This document shows positions 55,245 through 63,066 of a stretch of DNA of 64,000 nucleotides, in pieces (position 1 is the stretch's first letter; each line of letters begins with the position of its first letter). The DNA lies in contig NZ_JAGSOV010000046.1 in NCBI RefSeq assembly GCF_023898865.1, positions 1 to 64,000 on the forward strand. Direction: 5' to 3'. The notes under the pieces were generated by a model. The model did not search any database. It saw nothing but the letters and a program-made list of their open reading frames with translations, and was not told where the DNA came from. This stretch comes from Pseudonocardia humida (GTDB taxonomy: Bacteria > Actinomycetota > Actinomycetes > Mycobacteriales > Pseudonocardiaceae). Made by a program: the position numbers and the translations under genes.

Positions 55245-57776
55245 GTGACGACCAGCACGCCGCCCAGCACGCCGCACTCGAGCCGGCCCCACTCGATCCA
55301 GCAGCGCATCGCCGACGAGCTCGGCGCCCGACCGAACCAGGTGGCCGCCGCCGTCGACCTGCTCGACGGCGGGGCGACGGTGCCGTTCATCGCCCGGTAC
55401 CGCAAGGAGGCCACCGGCGCCCTCGACGACGCCCAGCTGCGCACCCTGGAGGAGCGGCTGCGCTACCTGCGCGAGCTGGAGGAGCGGCGCACCGCCGTGC
55501 TGGAGGAGATCCGCAAGCAGGGCAAGCTGGACGAGGCGCTGGAGTCGCGGATCCTGGCCGCGGAGTCCAAGGCCCGGCTGGAGGACATCTACCTGCCCTA
55601 CAAGCCCAAGCGGCGGACCAAGGCGATGGCCGCCCGGGAGGCCGGCCTGGAGCCGCTGGCCGACACCCTGCTGGCCGACCCCACCCAGGACCCGCAGGAG
55701 GTCGCGGCCGGCTACCTGAACGAGCGGATCGCCGACGCCGCGGCCGCGCTGGACGGCGCCCGGGCGATCCTGGTCGAGCGGTTCGCCGAGGACGCCGACC
55801 TGATCGGCGGCCTGCGCGAGCGGATGTGGACCCGCGGGCGGCTGGTCACCAGGGTCCGCGAGGGCAAGGAGACCGAGGGCGCCAAGTTCACCGACTACTT
55901 CGACTTCGCCGAGGCCTTCACCACGCTGCCCAGCCACCGCATCCTGGCGGCGTTCCGCGGCGAGAAGGAGGAGGTCCTCGACGTCGCGCTGGAGCCGGAA
56001 TCCGACCCGGTACCCCCCGGGGAGACCACCGACTACGAGCGGATCATCGCCGCGGCCGTCGGGGTGGCCGACCGGGGCCGCCCGGCCGACAAGTGGCTCG
56101 CCGACACCGTCCGCTGGGCCTGGCGCACCCGCATCCTGCTGCACCTGGGCATCGACATCCGGGTCCGGCTGCGCACGGTGGCCGAGGAGGGCGCCATCGG
56201 CGTGTTCGCGATGAACCTGCGCGACCTGCTGCTGGCCGCCCCGGCCGGCAACCGCGCCACCATGGGCCTCGACCCCGGCCTGCGCACCGGCGTCAAGGTC
56301 GCCGTCGTCGACGCCACCGGCAAGGTCGTGGCCACCGACACGATCTACCCGCACGAGCCCCGCCGGGCCTGGGACGCCTCGCTGGCCACGCTGACGAAGC
56401 TGTGCGCCGAGCACGACGTCGAGCTGGTCGCCATCGGCAACGGCACCGCATCGCGGGAGACCGACAAGCTCGCCCGCGAGCTGGCCGCGCGCAACCCCGG
56501 CCTCAAGCTCACCCCGGTCATGGTCAGCGAGGCGGGCGCCTCGGTGTACTCGGCGTCGGCCTACGCCTCCGCCGAGCTGCCCGACATGGACGTCTCGCTG
56601 CGCGGCGCGGTGTCGATCGCCCGGCGCCTGCAGGACCCGCTGGCCGAGCTGGTCAAGATCGATCCGAAGTCGATCGGCGTCGGCCAGTACCAGCACGACC
56701 TGTCCGAGTCGTCGCTGTCGCGCTCGCTGGACGCCGTCGTCGAGGACTGCGTGAACGCCGTCGGCGTCGACGTGAACACCGCCTCGGCGCCGCTGCTGCG
56801 CCGGGTGTCGGGCATCACCGACTCGCTGGCCACCCAGATCGTCGCGCACCGCGACGCGAACGGCCCCTTCCGCACCCGCCGCGCGCTGGCCGACGTGCCG
56901 CGGCTGGGCCCGAAGGCGTTCGAGCAGTGCGCGGGCTTCCTGCGCATCCGCGGCGGCGACGACCCGCTCGACGTCTCCGGCGTGCACCCCGAGTCCTACC
57001 CGGTGGTCCACCGCATCCTGGAGGCCGCCAAGCTCGACATCGCCGAGTTGATCGGCAACGCCACCAAGATCAAGACGCTCAAGCCCACCCGGTTCGTCGA
57101 CGAGACGTTCGGCCTCCCGACGGTGACCGACATCCTCGCCGAGTTGGAGAAGCCCGGCCGCGACCCGCGCCCCGCCTTCCGCACCGCGGTCTTCGCCGAG
57201 GGCGTGCACAAGATCGCCGACCTGCGCCCGGGCATGGTGCTGGAGGGCCAGGTGACCAACGTGGCCGCGTTCGGCGCGTTCATCGACGTGGGCGTGCACC
57301 AGGACGGCCTCGTGCACGTGTCGGCGATGTCGACCAAGTTCGTCTCCGACCCGCGCGAGGTCGTCAAGTCCGGCGACGTGGTGAAGGTGAAGGTGCTCGA
57401 GGTCGACGAGGCCCGCAAGCGCATCTCGCTCACCCTGCGCCTGGACGACGAGGTCGGCGCGGGCGGCGGGAAGCCCCGCGACGGCGGACGGTCGGAGGAT
57501 CGGCGTGGTCGCGACGGCGGCCGCGACGGCGGTGGTCGCGACAGTGGTGGTCGCAACGGCGGCGGCGATCGGCGCGGTGGTCCGAAGGGCGGCGGCCGCG
57601 GCGGCGACCAGCGCAGTGGCGGTGGAGGCAGGGGCGGCCAGGGTGGCGGTGCCCAGGGCGGCGGGCAGCGCGGTCGGGCCCGGCAGGACTCCGGTTCCGG
57701 CTCCGGGCTCGGCGGTGGGGCGATGGCCGATGCGCTGCGGCGGGCCGGGTTGGCGCCGGATCCCAAGAAGCGCTGA
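55245..57776 (+). CDS. tex: Tex-family RNA-binding transcription accessory protein
   Basis: 843 residues from GTG 55245. The Tex N-terminal domain (FIARYRKEATGALDD, EERRTAVLEEI, YLPYKPKRRTKAMAAREAGLEPLA) is followed by a YqgF-like core (GLDPGLRTGVKVAVVD), a helix-hairpin-helix region, an S1 domain (LRPGMVLEGQVTNVAAFGAFIDVGVHQDGLVHVS), and an unusually long RGG-like tail of about 90 residues (GGRDSGGRNGGGDRRGG...). It helps RNA polymerase and ribosome-associated RNA processes. The Gly/Arg tail could add nonspecific RNA binding or phase-separation behaviour (inference). Confidence 0.93.
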   Translation: MTTSTPPSTPHSSRPHSIQQRIADELGARPNQVAAAVDLLDGGATVPFIARYRKEATGALDDAQLRTLEERLRYLRELEERRTAVLEEIRKQGKLDEALESRILAAESKARLEDIYLPYKPKRRTKAMAAREAGLEPLADTLLADPTQDPQEVAAGYLNERIADAAAALDGARAILVERFAEDADLIGGLRERMWTRGRLVTRVREGKETEGAKFTDYFDFAEAFTTLPSHRILAAFRGEKEEVLDVALEPESDPVPPGETTDYERIIAAAVGVADRGRPADKWLADTVRWAWRTRILLHLGIDIRVRLRTVAEEGAIGVFAMNLRDLLLAAPAGNRATMGLDPGLRTGVKVAVVDATGKVVATDTIYPHEPRRAWDASLATLTKLCAEHDVELVAIGNGTASRETDKLARELAARNPGLKLTPVMVSEAGASVYSASAYASAELPDMDVSLRGAVSIARRLQDPLAELVKIDPKSIGVGQYQHDLSESSLSRSLDAVVEDCVNAVGVDVNTASAPLLRRVSGITDSLATQIVAHRDANGPFRTRRALADVPRLGPKAFEQCAGFLRIRGGDDPLDVSGVHPESYPVVHRILEAAKLDIAELIGNATKIKTLKPTRFVDETFGLPTVTDILAELEKPGRDPRPAFRTAVFAEGVHKIADLRPGMVLEGQVTNVAAFGAFIDVGVHQDGLVHVSAMSTKFVSDPREVVKSGDVVKVKVLEVDEARKRISLTLRLDDEVGAGGGKPRDGGRSEDRRGRDGGRDGGGRDSGGRNGGGDRRGGPKGGGRGGDQRSGGGGRGGQGGGAQGGGQRGRARQDSGSGSGLGGGAMADALRRAGLAPDPKKR

Positions 57777-57782
57777 CGGCTG

Positions 57783-57813
57783 GGTTCCCCGGCCCGGGTA
57801 GGGCCGGGGAACC
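57783..57813 (+). terminator. tex terminator
   Basis: GGTTCCCCGGCCC (57783-57795) pairs perfectly with GGGCCGGGGAACC (57801-57813) around a 5-nt loop, 7 nt after the tex stop. Confidence 0.8.
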
Positions 57814-57868
57814 GTCGTCTGTCTCGTCGGCGTGTCTCGTCGGGTCCCGGTGGCGGTAGGGGCGCGTG

Positions 57869-57920
57869 AGATGCACACCAGGCACCTCTCGGCGCCTTCC
57901 GAGGTGCGTCAGGTGCATCT
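57869..57920. repeat. Imperfect 20-nt inverted repeat
   Basis: Arms AGATGCAC...GGCACCTC and GAGGTGC...GTGCATCT pair at about 15 of 20 positions across a 12-nt loop. It is followed by a 10-bp hairpin, CAGGGCGTGC (57960-57969) with GCACGCCCTG (57980-57989). They may be back-up terminators or a small structured RNA. Confidence 0.5.
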
Positions 57921-58343
57921 CGGTGTGCGCCAGGGCGCGGCCGACCGGAGCGCGAGCAGCAGGGCGTGCCGCTGGTGCAGCACGCCCTGCGCGGTGGCCG
58001 GCCCGCGGCCGTGGCTCGTGGCGAGCGGCGGGGCTTCTGCCCGGCGCCCGCGTTCGTTGATCGGCAACCGACCGTAACGGGCGTCACACCTTCTGTTCAA
58101 TCCGCCGATCCGCTGAACGACGGATGTGGCATACGGCGCATGGCTGATGCTACTGATCCTTGCGGCTGCACAGACCTGGCCTGACCTGGTGATCATCGCC
58201 GGCCCTCAGCAGAGCCCTCAGGCCGGCCGCGCACCCGGCACCTCGCACGACGCGGAACACCGATGCCGAAGGGGTCCCCTTACGCCGAACCTGGACACAA
58301 CGCCGACCGCCGCAGTCGACGATGTCGAGGAAGGGGACCCGAG

Positions 58344-58547
58344 ATGACCGGTTTGATCATTGTTGCCCTGCTGGTGGTCGTCGCGCTGGCCGCGCCGCGC
58401 TACGGGGCCGACAGCCACACCTCCGACAGCTGGACGGGGGAGCGCAGGGGGGAGCGGGCGATGCCGCGCAGCCGGGCCACGATCCGGGGCGACCTGACCA
58501 CCGCGTGGTCCGCCCTGGTGCGCCGGACCGGCCGCGCCCGCGCCTGA
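58344..58547 (+). CDS. Small single-TM hypothetical protein
   Basis: 67 residues from ATG 58344, with GAGGAAGGGG upstream. Residues 3-18 (GLIIVALLVVVALAAP) form one membrane helix. The rest is a short basic tail (SDSWTGERRGERAMPRSRATIRGDLTTAW...RRTGRARA). No family recognised. A strong terminator follows at 58575, so it is its own transcription unit. Confidence 0.65.
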   Translation: MTGLIIVALLVVVALAAPRYGADSHTSDSWTGERRGERAMPRSRATIRGDLTTAWSALVRRTGRARA

Positions 58548-58574
58548 GTCGTCCGGCCCGTCGGGGGCACATCA

Positions 58575-58610
58575 CGAGCGGCACCTCCGCACCGGCGGAG
58601 GTGCCGCTCG
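58575..58610 (+). terminator. Terminator after the small membrane protein
   Basis: CGAGCGGCACCTCCGC (58575-58590) and GCGGAGGTGCCGCTCG (58595-58610) form a perfect 16-bp stem with a 4-nt ACCG loop. Confidence 0.8.
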
Positions 58611-58658
58611 TCGGCGTCTGCGGGGCCCGGTTCCGGGGTGATCGCCGTCACCTGGGAG

Positions 58659-58695
58659 TATTCTCGTCTGGTGGTGTGTTGACACCATCGAGACC
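58659..58695 (+). promoter_or_regulatory. Candidate promoter and hairpin leader of the DEAD-box gene
   Basis: TATTCT (58659-58664) is a fair -10 box. TGGTGTGTTGACACCA (58670-58685) forms a small hairpin in the resulting leader of about 110 nt. Long structured leaders are common for cold-shock-type helicases; the assignment is weak. Confidence 0.3.
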
Positions 58696-58781
58696 GCACG
58701 GCCGGGCAGAACTCGTGCAGAGGCGTCGCGGGCTCACCGCGGGAGCACGCGCTCCCGACGCACTGCGACGAGAGACTGAAT

Positions 58782-60515
58782 TTGACCCTGAACGAGTCCG
58801 AGTTCGACCTGCGATCCTTCGCCGACCTCCCCCTCCGCCCCGAGCTGCAGGCCGTCGTGGCCGAACTCGGCTACACCGAGCCCAGCCCGATCCAGGCGGA
58901 GTCGATCCCCACCCTCGTCGAGGGCCGCGACCTGCTGGGTCAGGCCGCGACGGGCACCGGCAAGACGGCGGCCTTCGCGCTGCCCATGCTCCAGCGCTGG
59001 GCCGAGCAGCGCCCCGAGCGCAACCGCGGCGACGCGCCCTTCGGCCTGGTCCTGGCCCCGACCCGGGAACTCGCCCTGCAGGTGTCCGAGGCGGTCACCC
59101 GCTACGGCGCCGGCCTGGGCGCCCGCGTGCTCACCGTGTACGGCGGCGCCCCCGTCGGCCCGCAGTGGAAGTCCCTGCAGCAGGGCGTGGACGTGGTCGT
59201 GGCCACCCCGGGCCGGGCCATCGACCTGATGAACCGGGGTGCCCTCAAGCTCGACGCGCTCGAGGTCGTCGTCCTCGACGAGGCCGACGAGATGCTCGAC
59301 ATGGGCTTCGTCGAGGACATCGAGACCCTCCTCGACGCCACCCCCGACACCCGCCAGGCCGTGCTGTTCAGCGCGACCATGCCGCGGCGGATCGAGACGC
59401 TGGCGCAGAAGTACCTGCGCGAACCGGTCACCGTGCGCATCCGCCGGGCCGAGGTGGCCGAGGGCGAGGCGCCCAAGGTCCGCCAGGCGGCCTACCTGGT
59501 GCAGCGCACCCACACCACCGCCGCCCTGGGGCGCGTGCTGGAGGCCGAGCGGCCGAAGGCGGCGATCGTGTTCTGCCGCACCCGGCTCGACGTCGACGCC
59601 GTCACCGAGACGCTGACCGGTCGCGGCCTGCGCGCCGAGGCGCTGCACGGCGGCATGGACCAGGAGCACCGCACGCGCGTCGTCGAGCGGCTGCGCAGCG
59701 GGCGCACCGAGCTGCTGGTCGCCACCGACGTGGCGGCCCGCGGCCTCGACATCGACCTGCTCACGCACGTGGTCAACCACGACGTGCCGCAGTCGTCGGA
59801 GGCCTACGTGCACCGCATCGGCCGGGTCGGCCGGGCGGGCCGGGAGGGCGTGGCGATCACGCTGGTCCCGCCGTCGAAGATCTACGCGCTGCGCGCCGTC
59901 GAGCGCCTCACCGGGCAGCCGATCGAGTTCGCCCCGGTCCCGACCGCGGCCGACCTGCGCGAGGCCCGGCTGGAGCGCACCCGCGCCTCGCTGGTCGAGC
60001 AGCTGACCGGTGAGCCCGCCGCGGACGGTGTCCGGGCCATGATCGAGGGCCTGGCCACCGAGTTCGACCCGGTCGACGTGGCCGCGGCCGCGGTCCGGCT
60101 GCTCAGCGCGGCCGCCGGTTCGCCCGACGACGACGAGGACATCCCCGTGGTCACGGCGCCGCGCGGTGGTGCCCGCACCGGGACGGTCCGCGATCCCCGC
60201 AGCCGCGGTGGCGCCGCCGGCACCCGGCCGCCGAAGGCCGGCACCACCCGGCTGTTCGTCAACGCCGGTCGCGCCAGCGGCGTGCGCCCGCAGGACATCG
60301 TGGGTGCGCTGGCCAACGAGTCGAACCTGTCCGGGCGCGACATCGGGGCCATCCAGATCCACGAGCGGCACGCGCTGGTGGAGATCCCCGAGCACGCGGC
60401 CGACGAGGTGCTGCGCAGCCTGCGCGGCGGCACCACGCTGAAGGGCCGGCGGGCCAACGTCCGCCGCGACCGGGGCCTGGTGGGCTCCGGCGCCGGTCGC
60501 CCCCAGCGCGACTGA
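58782..60515 (+). CDS. DEAD-box ATP-dependent RNA helicase with DbpA-type C-terminal domain
   Basis: 577 residues from TTG 58782. Helicase motifs in order: the Q motif GYTEPSPIQAESIP, ATGTGKT (I), PTRELALQ (Ia), TPGR, DEAD (VLDEADEML), SAT (III), VFCRTRLDVD, VATDVAARGLDID (V), and HRIGRVGRAGREG (VI). The C-terminal RRM-like domain TTRLFVNAGRASGVRPQDIVGAL...GAIQIHERHALVEIP is the DbpA RNA-binding domain. It probably unwinds rRNA during ribosome assembly or RNA decay (DeaD/CsdA-like). A 19-bp hairpin terminates it. Confidence 0.92.
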   Translation: MTLNESEFDLRSFADLPLRPELQAVVAELGYTEPSPIQAESIPTLVEGRDLLGQAATGTGKTAAFALPMLQRWAEQRPERNRGDAPFGLVLAPTRELALQVSEAVTRYGAGLGARVLTVYGGAPVGPQWKSLQQGVDVVVATPGRAIDLMNRGALKLDALEVVVLDEADEMLDMGFVEDIETLLDATPDTRQAVLFSATMPRRIETLAQKYLREPVTVRIRRAEVAEGEAPKVRQAAYLVQRTHTTAALGRVLEAERPKAAIVFCRTRLDVDAVTETLTGRGLRAEALHGGMDQEHRTRVVERLRSGRTELLVATDVAARGLDIDLLTHVVNHDVPQSSEAYVHRIGRVGRAGREGVAITLVPPSKIYALRAVERLTGQPIEFAPVPTAADLREARLERTRASLVEQLTGEPAADGVRAMIEGLATEFDPVDVAAAAVRLLSAAAGSPDDDEDIPVVTAPRGGARTGTVRDPRSRGGAAGTRPPKAGTTRLFVNAGRASGVRPQDIVGALANESNLSGRDIGAIQIHERHALVEIPEHAADEVLRSLRGGTTLKGRRANVRRDRGLVGSGAGRPQRD

Positions 60516-60530
60516 CCGTCCACCGCTGAG

Positions 60531-60585
60531 TGACAGGAAAGCCACCTTCGGGACGTCCTCCGTCCTGAAGGTGGCTTTCCTGTCA
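60531..60585 (+). terminator. Helicase gene terminator, 19-bp perfect stem
   Basis: TGACAGGAAAGCCACCTTC (60531-60549) and GAAGGTGGCTTTCCTGTCA (60567-60585) pair perfectly, with an inner GGAC/GTCC pair. It starts 16 nt after the stop codon. Confidence 0.8.
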
Positions 60586-60647
60586 TCGGGGGAGGGGGTC
60601 GACGGGCGCCGCCGCGGAGATGGCGGTCGCGCTCGGCCGCTGCTGAG

Positions 60648-61262
60648 ATGGCCACCGTGGTGGACCGTCCCCGGCCGGGTGTCCGGCTGACCGACGCCGA
60701 GCGCGAGCACGCCGCGTCCCGCCTCCACGCCGCGCACGCCGAGGCCCGCATCTCCCTCGACGAGCTGGACCAGCGGCTCGCGGTCGTCTACCGGGCGAGA
60801 GTGGCCGGCGACCTCGAACCCGCCTTGCGCGATCTCCCCACCGACCGGGAGCGCGCGCTGTTGTCCGGTGAGGTCGAGGACGGGCTCGTGCGCCTGGGTC
60901 CCGGTGAGTTCGTCCAGCGGGGTCGGTGGGCTGTACCGCGGCGGCTGGTCGTCGACACCGTCGACGTGCCCGCCGTCCTCGCCCAACCGGTCGTGTCGGA
61001 CCTGCGGGAGGCGGCGGTCCCGCACCCGCGGGTCGACGTGGAGCTGCGGACGCTCCACGTGGCCCAACTCGTGCTGCCCGCCGGGGCCTCCGCGGACGTC
61101 AGCGGCGTGCGCGGGCACGGGTCGCCACGGCGTACCGCGGTGCCGACCACGCCCGTCCCCGGTCGGTTGCACGTTGTGGTGCGCGGTGTCATCCCGCGCC
61201 GCTGGATGCTGTGGGTGGACCACCGCCCCGCCCCGCTGTGGTGGCAGCTCACCCGGGCCTGA
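60648..61262 (+). CDS. DUF1707 domain protein
   Basis: 204 residues. The N-terminal DUF1707 domain is LTDAEREHAASRLHAAHAEARISLDELDQRLAVVYRARVAGDLEPALRDLP (landmarks). The rest is a beta-rich segment (VDTVDVPAVLAQPVVSDL..., VELRTLHVAQLVLPAG..., GRLHVVVRG) ending WWQLTRA; no membrane helix. DUF1707 proteins are widespread in actinobacteria and tied loosely to membrane or antibiotic responses. Function unknown. Convergent with nadK. Confidence 0.75.
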   Translation: MATVVDRPRPGVRLTDAEREHAASRLHAAHAEARISLDELDQRLAVVYRARVAGDLEPALRDLPTDRERALLSGEVEDGLVRLGPGEFVQRGRWAVPRRLVVDTVDVPAVLAQPVVSDLREAAVPHPRVDVELRTLHVAQLVLPAGASADVSGVRGHGSPRRTAVPTTPVPGRLHVVVRGVIPRRWMLWVDHRPAPLWWQLTRA

Positions 61263-61269
61263 GCCTGAC

Positions 61270-62211
61270 CTACTGCGGCGGGTCGGGGACGCGCAGCCCG
61301 CGCTCGGCGCGGATGTGCGCCGGGACCAGGTCGAGCAGCTGGTCGGGGCGCAGCGGCAGGTCGAGCAGGCTGAGCTGGACGCGGTTGCGGCGGGCGTGCC
61401 GGGCCGGGTCGAACCGGACGATGTGCGCGGCGTCGGGCACGTAGTCGATGCGCACCGCGGAGCCGCCCGGGACCTCCAGGTGCTCCGCCCCGTCGGCCTC
61501 CAGCGTCGCCGGGTGGCCGGCGTCGGGCCGCAGCACGACCGGCTCGTCCGGGCCGAGGACGAGCGCCCGGCTGATCCCGGACATCGGCGCCACCGGCGTC
61601 ACCACCACGGTCTGGGCGGACGGCGAGACGACCGGACCGCCCGCGGCGTAGTTGTAGGCGGTCGAGCCGGTGGGCGTGGCGACGATGAGGGCGTCGGCGC
61701 GGTAGCGGCCGAAGTGGTCCGCCCCCACGACCAGTTCCGCCGACATCGCCCCGCGCGTGCCGCGCAGCACCATGTCGTTGAAGGCGACGAGCCGCGGCCC
61801 GTCGCCGTCGTCGACGCGCAGCGCGCCCCGCGACTCCACCGAGAACTCCCCGGCGACGAGCCGGGCCAGCGCGCCCTCCAGCTCGGCGGGCGAGACCTCG
61901 GTGAGGAAGCCCAGGTTGCCGTGGTTGACCCCGAGCACCGGCACCGGCTCCGGTCGGTCGGCGACCAGCCGCAACGCCCCGAGCATCGTGCCGTCACCGC
62001 CGAGGCTCAGCACGCCCTTCACGCGCCGGGCGAAGTCGGCGTCGGGCAGGGCCGCGACGCCGTCCGGCAGGCGGGCGCGGTCGACCTCCCGGCCCAGCAC
62101 GCCGACGTCGTGCGACCGCGCCCAGGCCAACGCCCGGTCCAGGGAGCCGGAGACGTCGTTGCGGGGGTGCAGCACCAGCCCGACGGCCAGGTCGGGGGCG
62201 GAGGGGGTCAC
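61270..62211 (-). CDS. nadK: NAD kinase
   Basis: 313 residues; phosphorylates NAD to NADP. The family motifs are LSLGGDGTMLGALR (GGDGT), VNHGNLGFLTEV, FNDMVLRGTRG (NE/D-type), TPTGSTAYNYAAGGPVVSP, and VVTPVAPMSGISRALVL. Length and order fit the bacterial enzyme. It is not in the usual tlyA-recN context of other actinomycetes, so this may be a second copy. GTG or ATG at 62211 leaves a 95-nt divergent gap to the FadR-type gene. Confidence 0.88.
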   Translation of the reverse strand: MTPSAPDLAVGLVLHPRNDVSGSLDRALAWARSHDVGVLGREVDRARLPDGVAALPDADFARRVKGVLSLGGDGTMLGALRLVADRPEPVPVLGVNHGNLGFLTEVSPAELEGALARLVAGEFSVESRGALRVDDGDGPRLVAFNDMVLRGTRGAMSAELVVGADHFGRYRADALIVATPTGSTAYNYAAGGPVVSPSAQTVVVTPVAPMSGISRALVLGPDEPVVLRPDAGHPATLEADGAEHLEVPGGSAVRIDYVPDAAHIVRFDPARHARRNRVQLSLLDLPLRPDQLLDLVPAHIRAERGLRVPDPPQ

Positions 62212-62294
62212 CGGGTGGTCCGTCCGTGGCGGGGCATACCGGAGATCATTCCCTCCCGGGCCCCGACGGCGCCCGAACCGGCCGGTCCGAACAC

Positions 62295-62300
62295 TAGAAT
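62295..62300 (+). promoter_or_regulatory. Leaderless -10 box for the FadR-type regulator
   Basis: TAGAAT ends 6 nt before GTG 62307, and no ribosome site is present. A good match to the sigma-A -10 consensus. Confidence 0.55.
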
Positions 62301-62306
62301 CGGCAG

Positions 62307-62984
62307 GTGGCGGTCACGGACGAGGCGATCTTGAAGATCAAGGCGATGATCCTGTCCGGGGAGCTGGGGCCGGGGGACCGGCTGCCGCCGGAGAAGGAGC
62401 TGAGCGAGGCGCTCGGGCTCTCCCGCAGCTCGCTGCGCGAGGCGGTCAAGGCGCTGGCGATCATCCGGGTGCTCGACGTCCGCCGCGGCGACGGCACCTA
62501 CGTCACCAGCCTGACCCCGAGCCTGCTGCTGGACGCGATGTCGTTCGTGGTCGACATCCACCAGGACGACTCGGTGCTGGAGCTGTTCGAGGTGCGCCGG
62601 ATCCTGGAGCCCGCCGCCGTCGCGCTGGCCGCGCCGCGCCTGGACGGCGCCGACATCGCCGAGCTGCGCGCGCTGGTGGCCCAAGTCGACGAGACCACCT
62701 CGCCCGACGACCTGGTGGCCAACGACATGGTCTTCCACCGCTACATCGCCGAGCGCGCCGGCAACGCCTACCTGACGAGCCTGCTGGACACGCTGTCGAG
62801 CAGCACCGTGCGGGCGCGGGTGTGGCGGGGGCTGACCGAGCAGGGCGCGGTCACCCGCACCCTCACCGAGCACAGCGCCATCGTCGACGCCCTGGAGGCC
62901 GGCGACGTCGACCTGGCGCGCGCGCAGGCGACCGTGCACATCAGCGGCGTCATGCAGTGGCTGCGCCGCGCCTCCGAGGTCTGA
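62307..62984 (+). CDS. FadR/GntR-family transcription regulator
   Basis: 225 residues. Winged helix: ILKIKAMILSGELGPGDRLPPEKELSEALGLSRSSLREAVKALAIIRVLDVRRGDGTYV (landmarks). FCD domain: LFEVRRILEPAAVALAA, NDMVFHRYIAERAGN (metal ligands D and H), and LTEHSAIVDALEAGDVDLAR. The GTG start is leaderless. It is convergent with a sugar-binding lipoprotein gene across a long hairpin and may control that transport operon, though its promoter lies outside the window. Confidence 0.85.
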   Translation: MAVTDEAILKIKAMILSGELGPGDRLPPEKELSEALGLSRSSLREAVKALAIIRVLDVRRGDGTYVTSLTPSLLLDAMSFVVDIHQDDSVLELFEVRRILEPAAVALAAPRLDGADIAELRALVAQVDETTSPDDLVANDMVFHRYIAERAGNAYLTSLLDTLSSSTVRARVWRGLTEQGAVTRTLTEHSAIVDALEAGDVDLARAQATVHISGVMQWLRRASEV

Positions 62985-62985
62985 C

Positions 62986-63054
62986 CCCCGTCGAGAACGA
63001 ACCTGTTGTCGTTTGGACCGGTCCAAAACGACGACAACTTCGTTCTCGACGGGG
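62986..63054. terminator. Long bidirectional terminator
   Basis: Outer arms 62986-63001 (CCCCGTCGAGAACGAA) and 63039-63054 pair perfectly over 16 nt. Inner arms GTTGTCGTTTGGACC (63005-63019) and GGTCCAAAACGACGACAAC (63020-63038) pair with one bulge. It lies between two convergent genes. Confidence 0.75.
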
Positions 63055-63066
63055 CTGGGGGGAGGG

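Larger units (their letters stand above)
57777..58343. other. Hairpin-rich intergenic region after tex
   Basis: 567 bases. Three inverted repeats lie in the first 215 bases (57783-57813, 57869-57920, 57960-57989). The rest is the likely upstream region of the small membrane protein, containing GTTCA/TGAAC (about 58093-58116) but no recognisable gene. Confidence 0.5.
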
